Below, piece by piece: positions 42,552 through 50,468 of a stretch of DNA of 64,000 nucleotides. Location of the stretch: assembly GCA_020859985.1 (NCBI GenBank), contig JAJBVD010000026.1:1-64000 (forward strand). Direction: 5' to 3'. The translations under genes and the position numbers were made by a program. Each line of letters starts with the position of its first letter. Within the stretch, counting starts at the first letter, position 1. A model generated the notes under the pieces. The model worked only from the letters and a program-made list of their open reading frames with translations, did no database searches and was not told the DNA's origin. The stretch comes from Clostridiales bacterium. Its GTDB lineage: Bacteria; Bacillota; Clostridia; Lachnospirales; Lachnospiraceae.

Positions 42552-43277
42552 ATGGAACGGACCCTTGCACTGATCGGAAAAGCTCACAAAGGGGACAAAG
42601 AAGCCAGAGCACAGCTGGCGGAGGAAAATATGGGGCTGGTATATACCGTTGTGCGGCGGTTTGCGGGCCGTGGATGCGACTACGAGGATCTGGTGCAGAT
42701 CGGAAGCATCGGTCTTCTGAAAGCGATTGACAATTTTAATGATTCCTTTGATGTGCGTTTTTCTACGTATGCGGTTCCGATGATCGCCGGGGAGATCCGT
42801 CGCTTTTTGCGGGATGATGGCCTGATCCGAGTGAGCCGGCTTCTCAAAGAAACGGCTGCACGGGCTATGCATGCGCGGGAGGAGCTGGAGCAGAGAGGCG
42901 TGGCGGAACCGACGATGGAAAAGCTCGCGCTTGCGACAGGAGTCAGCCCGGAGGAGCTGGTGATGGCATTGGACGCTGCCGCCGATGTTGAATCTCTGAA
43001 CCAGACGATTTATCAGGGAGACGGTACGCCGGTGCTTTTGGAGGATCGTCTGCCGGACGGGCAGGACCGTCACGAAGACCTGCTGAACCATATGCTGCTG
43101 AACCAGCTGCTGGGATCGCTTGCGCCGGACGAACGCAGGCTCATCCGGATGCGTTATTTTGAAGAGATGACACAGGTGCAGGTTGCTGCCCGCCTTGGCA
43201 TGACACAGGTGCAGGTGTCCCGTGCAGAAAAACGGATCCTGCGGCGGATGCGGGAAGCAGGAAGCCGTGCCTCATGA
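42552..43277 (+). CDS. sigF: RNA polymerase sigma-F factor
   Basis: 241 residues. Region 2 (YEDLVQIGSIGLLKAIDNFN, FSTYAVPMIAGEIRRFLRDD), region 3 and region 4 (RYFEEMTQVQVAARLGMTQV, QVSRAEKRILRRMR) are intact and the length fits sporulation sigma factors. Directs forespore transcription. The longer frame upstream overlaps spoIIAB; the start at 42552 has GAGGACGAAGGA before it. Confidence 0.93.
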   Translation: MERTLALIGKAHKGDKEARAQLAEENMGLVYTVVRRFAGRGCDYEDLVQIGSIGLLKAIDNFNDSFDVRFSTYAVPMIAGEIRRFLRDDGLIRVSRLLKETAARAMHAREELEQRGVAEPTMEKLALATGVSPEELVMALDAAADVESLNQTIYQGDGTPVLLEDRLPDGQDRHEDLLNHMLLNQLLGSLAPDERRLIRMRYFEEMTQVQVAARLGMTQVQVSRAEKRILRRMREAGSRAS

Positions 43278-43368
43278 GGCATTATTACTATTCACAGCTG
43301 CGTTGTGAATGTAACGAAGCATTCGCCTTTCATTTCATATTTTTAGTCCGCTTCTCATAAGATAGCTT

Positions 43369-43395
43369 GTAGCTGTGAAAGCACGAAACAGTTAC
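43369..43395 (+). repeat. 27-bp palindromic repeat, copy 1
   Basis: GTAGCTGTGAAAG..AACAGTTAC. Member of the GTAACTG/CAGTTAC family described under findings. Confidence 0.65.
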
Positions 43396-43448
43396 GATAG
43401 CGAATCAGAAAACAGTGGATGTCAGGCTGTCTATGGGGAGGGCGCGGC

Positions 43449-44426
43449 ATGAACGACAGAGCTTTGAAGGTATTGGAGCAGTATGAACTGGATGTTACCG
43501 GCACCAGACGCGGGCGGGGGTGCTGGTATCTTGATACACCTGAAGGTACGGGTATTTTAAGTGAGTACGCGGGGACAGAAAACAGAGCCCTGTTCCAGAA
43601 TCTCGTGATGGGGGCCGTCTGTGAGGGCGGATACAGGAACGTGGATGTGATTTTACCCAACAAAGAGGGTCTTCTGGTCTCTAAAGACTGGGAAGAAAAT
43701 CGTTATGTGGTAAAGAAATGGTATCCGGGCCGTGAATGTGACCCTTCGAACGAGGCGGAGGTGCTGAGGGCGGTGGAGAATCTTGCGCGTCTGCATTGTC
43801 TGATGAGATTAAAGGAAGAAAATGACTGTTATGCCGCACGGCCGCCGTTGGAAGAGCTGCGCGCGTGGAACGCACAGCTGCGCAAGATTCGCACGTTTGT
43901 GCGCACCAGGCAGAAAAAAAGCGCGTTTGAACAGCTTTTTCTGGATTCCTATGATCAATATCTGCAGCAGGCGACGGAGGCTCTCTCACAGCTTTCCCGC
44001 GTGAACGACCTTCTGGAAGAGCTGCGGGAGGATAAAAAAGGCTGTGTCTGCCATGGGGATTACAGCCACCACCATGTCCTGATCTGCGGCTATGAGATCG
44101 CGACGACGAATTTTGACTGCTGCCGCTTTGATTTTCAGGTGAATGATCTGTACCGTTTCATGCGCAAGATTCTGGAAAAACACGACTGGAACACACGTCT
44201 TGGGATGCGTATGCTGGAGAGCTATGGACGGGTGCGTCCGCTTTCACATACGGAACGCAGACTGCTTTATGTGCGGATGCTGTATCCGGAGAAATTCCGC
44301 AAGCTGGCCGGCACCTATTATGGCGGAAGTAAGGCCTGGATTTCCCGTCAGTACTCGGATAAGCTGGTGAAAATGAATCGTCAGGAAAAAGCGCGGGCCG
44401 GGTTCCTGAAGCTGTTGGAAGCGTGA
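43449..44426 (+). CDS. CotS-like spore coat / kinase-fold protein
   Basis: 325 residues with an aminoglycoside-phosphotransferase-like fold typical of CotS/YutH coat proteins: VLEQYELDVTGTRRGRGCWY at the start, the catalytic-loop-like CVCHGDYSHHHVLI, then FDCCRFDFQVNDLYRFMRK. HGDYSHHH replaces the usual HGDxxxxN, and the metal-binding Asp is replaced (TTNFDC), so catalysis is doubtful. Located after sigF. ATG 43449 has GGAGGG upstream. Confidence 0.75.
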   Translation: MNDRALKVLEQYELDVTGTRRGRGCWYLDTPEGTGILSEYAGTENRALFQNLVMGAVCEGGYRNVDVILPNKEGLLVSKDWEENRYVVKKWYPGRECDPSNEAEVLRAVENLARLHCLMRLKEENDCYAARPPLEELRAWNAQLRKIRTFVRTRQKKSAFEQLFLDSYDQYLQQATEALSQLSRVNDLLEELREDKKGCVCHGDYSHHHVLICGYEIATTNFDCCRFDFQVNDLYRFMRKILEKHDWNTRLGMRMLESYGRVRPLSHTERRLLYVRMLYPEKFRKLAGTYYGGSKAWISRQYSDKLVKMNRQEKARAGFLKLLEA

Positions 44427-44595
44427 TCAGAGGCTGAAATGGCATAAAACCGGTTAAGCTGTGACTTATAACGGCAGCATATGAAAAAAGGCGTAAAATA
44501 GCGGAAAAGCGGTTTTCATTTCAAAGAAAAGCTGATATAATCCTTTATCATGACTGGTCGGAGGCAATGCCGGATACAGCACAGGATGCGGCAAA

Positions 44596-44622
44596 GAAAC
44601 TGTGAAGGTACGGAACAGTTAC
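44596..44622 (+). repeat. 27-bp palindromic repeat, copy 2
   Basis: GAAACTGTGAAGG..AACAGTTAC, upstream of the phospho-sugar mutase gene. Confidence 0.65.
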
Positions 44623-44687
44623 GGGAATACCGTTTTCACAGGAAGGGGTGTGGCAGACTTCCGATACATAATTTAGGAGGAATTCAG

Positions 44688-46430
44688 ATGGAAGCGTACA
44701 GAAAAGCTTATGAGGAATGGCTTTCCAATCCGTATTTTGACGAGGCAACCAAAGCGGAGCTTAAGGCCATTGAGAACGATGAGAACGAGATTAAAGAGAG
44801 ATTTTACACGGAGCTGGCGTTCGGCACGGCAGGCCTGCGCGGTATTATCGGCGCGGGTACGAACCGCATGAACAAATATGTCGTACAGAAGGCGACGCAG
44901 GGACTGGCGAATTACATCAACAAAGCCTGCAATGACCCGCAGAAGAAAGCGGTAGCGATCGCGTATGACTCCCGTCACATGTCGCCGGAGTTCGCAGATT
45001 TTGCGGCGCTGACACTGGCTGCGAACGGTATCAAGGCGTATGTGTTTGAGTCTCTGCGCCCGACGCCGGAGCTGTCTTTTGCGGTGCGTGAGCTGGGCTG
45101 CATCGCCGGTATCAATATCACCGCCAGCCACAATCCGCCGGAATACAATGGCTACAAGGTATACTGGGAGGACGGCGCGCAGATCACGCCGCCTCACGAT
45201 ACCGGTATCATGGCCGAGGTGAAGGCCATCACGGACTATACGGCTGCAAAGACGATGGAGAAAGAAGCGGCGGTCGCGGCCGGCCTCTACGAGGTGATCG
45301 GGGAGAAGATTGACGATGCGTTTATCGGTTGCCTGAAGAAGCTGGTGCTTCATCCGGAGACCATTGAGCAGGAGAGTAAGAATCTGAAGATCGTCTATAC
45401 GCCGCTGCACGGTACGGGCAACATCCCGGCGCGCCGTGTGCTGAAGGAGCTTGGCTTTGAGAACGTTTATGTGGTACCGGAGCAGGAGCTGCCGGACGGC
45501 GATTTCCCGACAGTCAGCTACCCGAACCCGGAGGCGGACGAGGCATTTGATCTGGGACTGAAGCTGGCGAAGGAGATTGACGCGGAGCTGGTACTGGCGA
45601 CCGATCCGGACGCGGACCGTCTCGGTGTGCGTGTGAAGGATTCGAAGACCGGCGAGTATCATACCCTGACCGGCAATATGTCCGGCTGCCTGCTGGCAGA
45701 TTATGAGATCGGCCAGAGAAAAGCGCTCAAAGGACTTCCGGAGGACGGCGTCCTGATCAAGACCATCGTGACGACGAACATGGCGGACGCGATCGCAAAA
45801 TACTATGGGACAGGCCTCATTGAAGTGCTGACCGGTTTCAAATACATTGGACAGCAGATTCTGGGCTTTGAGCAGAGCGGAAAAGGCACCTACCTGTTTG
45901 GCTTTGAGGAGAGCTATGGCTGCCTGATCGGCACGCATGCCCGTGACAAGGATGCGATTGTGGCGGTGATGGCGCTGGCGGAGGCTGCCGCTTTCTATAA
46001 GGCACAGGGAAAGACGCTCTGGGATGCGATGATCGAACTGTATGAGCGCTATGGTTACTATAAGGATGATATCAAGTCCATCACGTTAAAGGGCATGGAA
46101 GGTCTGCAGAAGATTCAGGAGATCCTGGAGACCCTGCGGAAGAATCCGCCGACAGAGATCGGCGGCTATAAGGTTGTCTCCGCGCGTGACTACAAGGCGG
46201 ATACGATCACGGACATCGCGACCGGCGAAGTGAAGCCGACCGGTCTTCCGAATTCGAATGTGCTTTACTATGACCTTACGGACTCAGCGTGGTTATGTGT
46301 GCGTCCGTCCGGTACGGAGCCGAAGGTAAAGTTCTACTATGGTGTCAAGGGTACCTCTCTTGAGGACGCGGATGCGAAGTCAGCTGCGCTCGGCGAACAG
46401 GTATTGGCAATGATCAACTCCATGCTGTAA
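44688..46430 (+). CDS. Phospho-sugar mutase (phosphoglucomutase / phosphomannomutase type)
   Basis: 580 residues. Substrate-entry GTAGLRGIIGAGTNRMN, catalytic Ser147 in NITASHNPPEYNGYKVYW, metal loop ATDPDADRLGVRV, sugar-specificity loop FGFEESYG, and phosphate-binding RPSGTEPKVKFY are all present. Same length and layout as PgcA-type alpha-phosphoglucomutases of Firmicutes; interconverts hexose 1- and 6-phosphates. Start at 44688 after TTAGGAGG. A TATAAT box at 44536-44541 probably serves it. Confidence 0.93.
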   Translation: MEAYRKAYEEWLSNPYFDEATKAELKAIENDENEIKERFYTELAFGTAGLRGIIGAGTNRMNKYVVQKATQGLANYINKACNDPQKKAVAIAYDSRHMSPEFADFAALTLAANGIKAYVFESLRPTPELSFAVRELGCIAGINITASHNPPEYNGYKVYWEDGAQITPPHDTGIMAEVKAITDYTAAKTMEKEAAVAAGLYEVIGEKIDDAFIGCLKKLVLHPETIEQESKNLKIVYTPLHGTGNIPARRVLKELGFENVYVVPEQELPDGDFPTVSYPNPEADEAFDLGLKLAKEIDAELVLATDPDADRLGVRVKDSKTGEYHTLTGNMSGCLLADYEIGQRKALKGLPEDGVLIKTIVTTNMADAIAKYYGTGLIEVLTGFKYIGQQILGFEQSGKGTYLFGFEESYGCLIGTHARDKDAIVAVMALAEAAAFYKAQGKTLWDAMIELYERYGYYKDDIKSITLKGMEGLQKIQEILETLRKNPPTEIGGYKVVSARDYKADTITDIATGEVKPTGLPNSNVLYYDLTDSAWLCVRPSGTEPKVKFYYGVKGTSLEDADAKSAALGEQVLAMINSML

Positions 46431-46456
46431 AAGGGCGGAACTTTTGGTGAAACTTC

Positions 46457-46485
46457 TTGACAAACGATTTATTACATTATATAAA
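46457..46485 (+). promoter_or_regulatory. Promoter of the HU / rqcP unit
   Basis: TTGACA (46457-46462), 17 bp, TATAAA (46480-46485). Gives a leader of roughly 150 nt; another TATAAT lies at 46554-46559 but has no clear -35. Confidence 0.65.
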
Positions 46486-46644
46486 TAGTAGCGGGGCGCG
46501 CCTGGGACATGTTCCGCTTTTACAGAAGAGCTGGGACAGACCATACCGCACTTTATAATTGGCATGAAATATGGGTTTCAGTTTAATGAGACAGGCGGCC
46601 GCGAGGTTTCAGAAAATACAGAATTATTTACAGGAGGAATCAAA

Positions 46645-46920
46645 ATGAACAGAACAGAACTGGTTGCAGCGATCGCAGAGAAGACCGAGTTATCAAAGAA
46701 GGATTCAGAGAAGGCACTGAAGGCTTTCACGGATGTAGTAGCGGAGCAGCTTAAGAGCGGCGAGAAGATTCAGCTGGTTGGCTTTGGTACTTTTGAAGTA
46801 GCTACCCGCCCGGAGAGAGAAGGAAGAAATCCGCAGACTGGCGAGACAATGAAGATTGCGGCTTCTAAGACTCCGAAGTTCAAAGCCGGAAAAGCTCTGA
46901 AGGACGTTGTAAACGGCTGA
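46645..46920 (+). CDS. hup: HU family DNA-binding protein
   Basis: 91 residues: MNRTELVAAIAEKTELSKKD, then LVGFGTFEVATRPEREGRNP (the DNA-intercalating arm) and PKFKAGKALKDVVN. Histone-like dimer that bends DNA. The start with AGGAGG seven bases upstream is clear. Confidence 0.95.
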   Translation: MNRTELVAAIAEKTELSKKDSEKALKAFTDVVAEQLKSGEKIQLVGFGTFEVATRPEREGRNPQTGETMKIAASKTPKFKAGKALKDVVNG

Positions 46921-46924
46921 TCGG

Positions 46925-47164
46925 ATGCGTCTGGATAAATATCTGAAGGTGTCGAGGCTGATCAAGCGCAGGACTGTGGCAAACGAGGCGTGTGACGCAG
47001 GACGTGTGCTCGTCAACGGTAAGGCGGCGAAAGCATCCGTGGCCGTGAAACCGGGAGATGTGATAGAGATCGGATTCGGCTCCAGGACCGTGAAGGTCGA
47101 AGTGGTATCCGTGGCGGAGACCGTCAAGAAAGAGGCGGCTGCAGAGATGTACCGTTATTTATGA
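46925..47164 (+). CDS. rqcP: RqcP/YabO family S4 RNA-binding protein
   Basis: 79 residues, nearly all an S4 domain: MRLDKYLKVSRLIKRRTVAN, GRVLVNGKAAKASVAVKPGD. RqcP stabilises tRNA in the RqcH ribosome quality-control pathway that adds Ala tails to stalled peptides. Four bases after HU, as in other Firmicutes. Confidence 0.9.
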   Translation: MRLDKYLKVSRLIKRRTVANEACDAGRVLVNGKAAKASVAVKPGDVIEIGFGSRTVKVEVVSVAETVKKEAAAEMYRYL

Positions 47165-47195
47165 TATAGGAAATTTCATTCCCCATGTCATAAAA
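47160..47195 (+). repeat. Palindromic repeat, TATGATAT family, copy 2
   Basis: TATGATATAGGAAATTTC then ATTCCCCATGTCATAAAA; overlaps the rqcP stop codon. Same family and flanking CTCCG as 37992-38025. Confidence 0.6.
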
Positions 47196-47261
47196 CGCTC
47201 CGCGAAGATGCGCTAAGGCGTATTCTTTTAGGTTCCCTACAGGATTCATGTGTGAATATAC

Positions 47262-47305
47262 AGACTGAACATTTATGCCACAGGGATAGATGTTCAGTCT
47301 TTTTC
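47262..47305 (+). terminator. Terminator after rqcP
   Basis: AGACTGAACAT (47262-47272) pairs with ATGTTCAGTCT (47290-47300), followed by TTTTC. Confidence 0.8.
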
Positions 47306-47415
47306 GTGCGCCCACATAAGGAAGCAAAAACGCAGGTAAAAATACCGGTTTTCGGTTCTGTAAGTCCGGGGATTTTCATATACTTACAGCAAGGCGATTG
47401 CATCCGGAGAGCAGG

Positions 47416-47694
47416 ATGGAAGAAAAAAAGAATGAAAGACCACACAGCATTTCGTGGAGAGACAGAGCGGAGGGCGTTGTGACAGGCGTGACGGACGTCC
47501 TTTCTTTTGACGAAAATACCGTAGTGCTTCAGACCGGACAGGGAATGCTGACGGTGAAAGGAAAAGACCTTCATATCGGACGGCTTGAACTTTCTCAGGG
47601 CGAAGTGAAAATGCGCGGCAGTGTAGAGAGCATCCTTTATTCCGGCAGCAATCCTGCAAAAAAAGGCAGCCTTATCAGGAGGATGTTTCAATGA
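47416..47694 (+). CDS. yabP: Sporulation protein YabP
   Basis: 92 residues: RAEGVVTGVTDVLSFDENTV, TGQGMLTVKGKDLHIGRLEL, GEVKMRGSVESILYS match YabP/YqfC, a small beta-rich sporulation protein family made in the mother cell. Its stop overlaps the yabQ start (ATGA). Start taken as ATG 47416; a TTG six codons upstream is an alternative. Confidence 0.88.
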   Translation: MEEKKNERPHSISWRDRAEGVVTGVTDVLSFDENTVVLQTGQGMLTVKGKDLHIGRLELSQGEVKMRGSVESILYSGSNPAKKGSLIRRMFQ

Positions 47695-48266
47695 GCAATG
47701 TGATACGGCAGGAGACTGCCGTATTTTTGCTTTTTACTCTGCATGGCGCCGGACTGACAATGCTTTATGATATCCTGCGTGCGCTGCGGCGAAGCGTACA
47801 TCATTCCCTGCTTTTACTGTCTTTTGAGGATTTCCTGTTTTGGATGACGGCCGGATTTTTGACATTTTATCTGGCGTTTCGCAGCTCAGACGGAGCTGTT
47901 CGCGGTTACGCCGTTATCGGAATGCTGTTGGGATTTTTGCTGTATCATTTTACACTGAGCCCGTTTATCGTGCGTGTGCTTTCTGTACTGTTTCGTTTTT
48001 TGCTGCGCCTGTGGAGCACATTTTTTCATCTGTTTGTCAGGATTCTGTGCACGGCGGCACGGCCATGTCGGATTCTGTGGGGATTTATCCAAAAAAATTG
48101 TAAAATTTGTAAGAAAAGAATTGAAATTGCTCGAAAAAAAGCTTACAATAACAAAAATAAGTCTCAGGATTGTGAGGGGAAAACCTGTGAGACGAAAACG
48201 GGAATATTGAATCACAGATGTAAGGTGAAGACATTCCGGAAAAAGAATAAGCTTTATAAGGGGTAA
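47691..48266 (+). CDS. yabQ: Sporulation membrane protein YabQ
   Basis: 191 residues with four hydrophobic segments in the first 125 (TAVFLLFTLHGAGLTMLYDI, FLFWMTAGFLTFYLAFRSSD) and a basic, Lys-rich tail. YabQ is needed for spore cortex formation. Coupled to yabP by overlap. Confidence 0.88.
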   Translation: MSNVIRQETAVFLLFTLHGAGLTMLYDILRALRRSVHHSLLLLSFEDFLFWMTAGFLTFYLAFRSSDGAVRGYAVIGMLLGFLLYHFTLSPFIVRVLSVLFRFLLRLWSTFFHLFVRILCTAARPCRILWGFIQKNCKICKKRIEIARKKAYNNKNKSQDCEGKTCETKTGILNHRCKVKTFRKKNKLYKG

Positions 48267-48272
48267 ACAAAG

Positions 48273-48575
48273 ATGGCAGGACGGAAAAAACAGCTCAGCA
48301 TGGGGAATCGCTTTGGTATGTATGCCATTGCGATTATTGTTTTTGTGATGCTTGTGGCGCTTCTGTCGCAGAGCTGGTCACTTCGGGCGGAGAATGCTGC
48401 TTATGCGGCGCAGATTGATGATCTGCAGCAGGAGCTTCAAGACGAGGAAGTCCGCGCGGAGGAGATCGACGAGCTTAGCGAGTATCTGAATTCCGATGAG
48501 TATATTGAGAAGCTGGCCAGAGAGAAGCTGGGGCTGGTGTATGAGGACGATGTGATTTATCGCGCTGAAAAATAA
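48273..48575 (+). CDS. divIC: Septum formation initiator (DivIC/FtsL family)
   Basis: 100 residues: cytoplasmic basic start, one helix (GMYAIAIIVFVMLVALLSQS), a leucine-zipper-like coiled coil (about 40-75), then the conserved YIEKLAREKLGLVYEDDVIY. Part of the divisome with FtsB/FtsL/DivIB. Six bases after yabQ. A terminator follows. Confidence 0.9.
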   Translation: MAGRKKQLSMGNRFGMYAIAIIVFVMLVALLSQSWSLRAENAAYAAQIDDLQQELQDEEVRAEEIDELSEYLNSDEYIEKLAREKLGLVYEDDVIYRAEK

Positions 48576-48613
48576 CAGATTTACAGGAACGGACAATTCA
48601 CAGATTTTATCAG

Positions 48614-48646
48614 GACGCGGAATAACTCCGCGTTCTTTTTTCTTTT
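48614..48646 (+). terminator. Terminator after divIC
   Basis: GACGCGGA (48614-48621) pairs with TCCGCGTTC (48627-48635), then TTTTTTC. Confidence 0.8.
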
Positions 48647-48663
48647 TCAGATCTTTCCAGATT

Positions 48664-48696
48664 TTGACATATCCCGCGCACGCAGAGTGGTATGAT
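48664..48696 (+). promoter_or_regulatory. 21-bp-spaced promoter of spoIIE, likely Spo0A-activated
   Basis: TTGACA (48664-48669) and TATGAT (48691-48696) are exactly 21 bp apart. B. subtilis spoIIE and spoIIG have similarly overspaced sigma-A promoters that work only with phosphorylated Spo0A bound at the -35. TTTGACA at 48663-48669 matches the 0A box (TTCGACA) at six of seven positions. Confidence 0.55.
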
Positions 48697-48720
48697 GAGA
48701 AGCCATAACCATGAAAACGC

Positions 48721-48747
48721 GAAACAGTGAAGATACGAAACTGCTGC
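48721..48747 (+). repeat. 27-bp palindromic repeat, compensated variant
   Basis: GAAACAGTGAAGATACG then AAACTGCTG. Relative to the family, ACTGT/ACAGT is replaced by CAGT/ACTG, keeping pairing. In the spoIIE leader. Confidence 0.45.
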
Positions 48748-48835
48748 GAAGACGCTAAGCCGGAGGGCAGGTTTATCGTATCGGGAAGGATGAATCACAG
48801 CGGAGCCATGGAAAGGATGGAGGGGAGAATGGAAG

Positions 48836-50293
48836 ATGGGAGAATGGATACAGCCGGAACAGGAGCAGATGGAGCAGTATGCGGACGCGTTTTTTTCGCT
48901 GGCAGAGCTGTTCGGAAAGCTGCCATGTCAAAAGGAAAGACTGGGAGATGAGGAGCTGCAGGAGCTGTTTGAGGATGTAAAGGACCGGGCGTGCGCAGAC
49001 TGCAAAAACGCTGGGGACTGTTGGGGCGGTGCATATTTTGAACATTGCAGGATGATGTATGAACTTTTAAGGGAGATGGAACAGAGCGGGAGTTTTTCCG
49101 CGGAACAGAGAGCGCTTTTGAAGGTGAAATGTGAACGGCCGGGCCAGTTGATGCTGGCGCTCCGCACCGGCTACGAGGAGGCGCGCACAAATCTGCTCTG
49201 GAGCAATCGTATGCTGGAGCAGAGACGGGCGGCGGGCGAGCAGATCGCTCAGACGGCGGCGCTCTTAAAGAGAACTGCGGAAGGATTCTCCTGTCTGCCG
49301 CAGTCGGAAGAACGCATTGCGGGACGGCTGAAAAGAGAATTGCGGTTTTTGAATGTGGAACTGGATTCCATCCGGGCATTTCGGCAGGAACCGGACAGAC
49401 AGGAATACTATCTGACGGTTCATTTACCGGCAAAAAACATCAGATGGAGACGGCCGGGCAGCGGATTTCGGACAGGAGCAGGCGCGGGAATCGCACGTTA
49501 TGAGCGGGGAAGCGTGGTATCTGCGCGCTCTGTGGCCGAGGCGCTCTCTGTGTGCTGCCAGGAAAGGATGCGGCCTGCCTTCAACTGCAGGGCAGCTGTC
49601 ACAGCGGAGCCGATGCTGTTTCATTTTGTACCGGACACAAAATATCAGTTTTTCTGCGGCGTTTCGCATATTACGAAAGCGGGGGAGCTGGTATCAGGCG
49701 ACAATTATACGCTGCTTCAGAAGGATACGGGCAAGGTGGTGATGAGCCTTGCGGACGGCATGGGTTCCGGCACGGCGGCAAATCTCGAAAGCGAAAAGGT
49801 GATTGAACTGCTGGAGCAGTTTCTTGCCGCAGGGTTTCCGCAGGAGACAGCGGTGCGGCTTTTGAATTCCGGCATACTGCTGCAGAACAATACCCCGATT
49901 TTTTCCACAATTGACTTATGCATGGTTGACTTATATAATGCCAGATGTGATATGATGAAATCAGGGGCTGCGGCTTCATTTATTCGAAAAAACGGGCAGA
50001 TTGAGGTGATCCGCGCAAACGCGTTTCCGACCGGCGTGCTGCAGCAGTCGGACTATGAGAGCCTGCACCGGCAGCTGGAGCCGGGAGACAATATTATCAT
50101 GATGACGGATGGTGTGCTGGACGCGATGCCGGGTGAAGATCATGAACAGGCGATGGCCGAGCTGATCATCCACACCCTGACGCGCAATGCACAGGAGTAC
50201 GCGAGACGGCTGATGGAGCGGGTGTATCTGATGCAGGAATCCGGCGCGCGGGACGATATGACCATTCTGGTCGGCTCCATCTGGGAAAAATAA
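48836..50293 (+). CDS. spoIIE: SpoIIE-type PP2C phosphatase lacking a membrane domain
   Basis: 485 residues. The C-terminal half is a SpoIIE phosphatase: VSGDNYTLLQKDTGKVVMSL, ADGMGSGTAANLESEKVIEL, FSTIDLCMVDLYN, ARDDMTILVG, with metal-binding Asp residues. The N-terminal part is a Cys-containing helical regulatory region (CADCKNAGDCWGG). No hydrophobic helix is visible, whereas B. subtilis SpoIIE (over 800 residues) has ten. Identity rests on position between divIC and tilS and on the domain. Would dephosphorylate SpoIIAA. Confidence 0.85.
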   Translation: MGEWIQPEQEQMEQYADAFFSLAELFGKLPCQKERLGDEELQELFEDVKDRACADCKNAGDCWGGAYFEHCRMMYELLREMEQSGSFSAEQRALLKVKCERPGQLMLALRTGYEEARTNLLWSNRMLEQRRAAGEQIAQTAALLKRTAEGFSCLPQSEERIAGRLKRELRFLNVELDSIRAFRQEPDRQEYYLTVHLPAKNIRWRRPGSGFRTGAGAGIARYERGSVVSARSVAEALSVCCQERMRPAFNCRAAVTAEPMLFHFVPDTKYQFFCGVSHITKAGELVSGDNYTLLQKDTGKVVMSLADGMGSGTAANLESEKVIELLEQFLAAGFPQETAVRLLNSGILLQNNTPIFSTIDLCMVDLYNARCDMMKSGAAASFIRKNGQIEVIRANAFPTGVLQQSDYESLHRQLEPGDNIIMMTDGVLDAMPGEDHEQAMAELIIHTLTRNAQEYARRLMERVYLMQESGARDDMTILVGSIWEK

Positions 50294-50398
50294 GGCCGGC
50301 GAAGCCGGGCATCCGAATTGCTGCCTTGCCAGACGGGAAAAGGGAACAACCGGTATCGGTACAGGATGGCCGGACAGAGATAAAAGCCGGAAGAAATC

Positions 50399-50454
50399 AA
50401 AACAAATAAAGAATAAAACAAATAAAGAACAAAACAAATAAAGAATAAAACAAA
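50399..50454 (+). repeat. 16-bp tandem repeat before tilS
   Basis: AAAACAAATAAAGAAT occurs at 50399-50414, 50415-50430 (last base C) and 50431-50446, with a partial fourth unit. It ends next to the tilS ribosome site. Confidence 0.85.
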
Positions 50455-50468
50455 AAGACGGAGAGAAG

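Noticed and set aside
47252-47482. Plus-strand frame between rqcP and yabP
   Set aside because: It runs through the terminator hairpin and overlaps yabP out of frame, with no ribosome site.
50395-50455. CRISPR array at the A-rich repeats
   Set aside because: The units are 16 bp and directly adjacent with no spacers.
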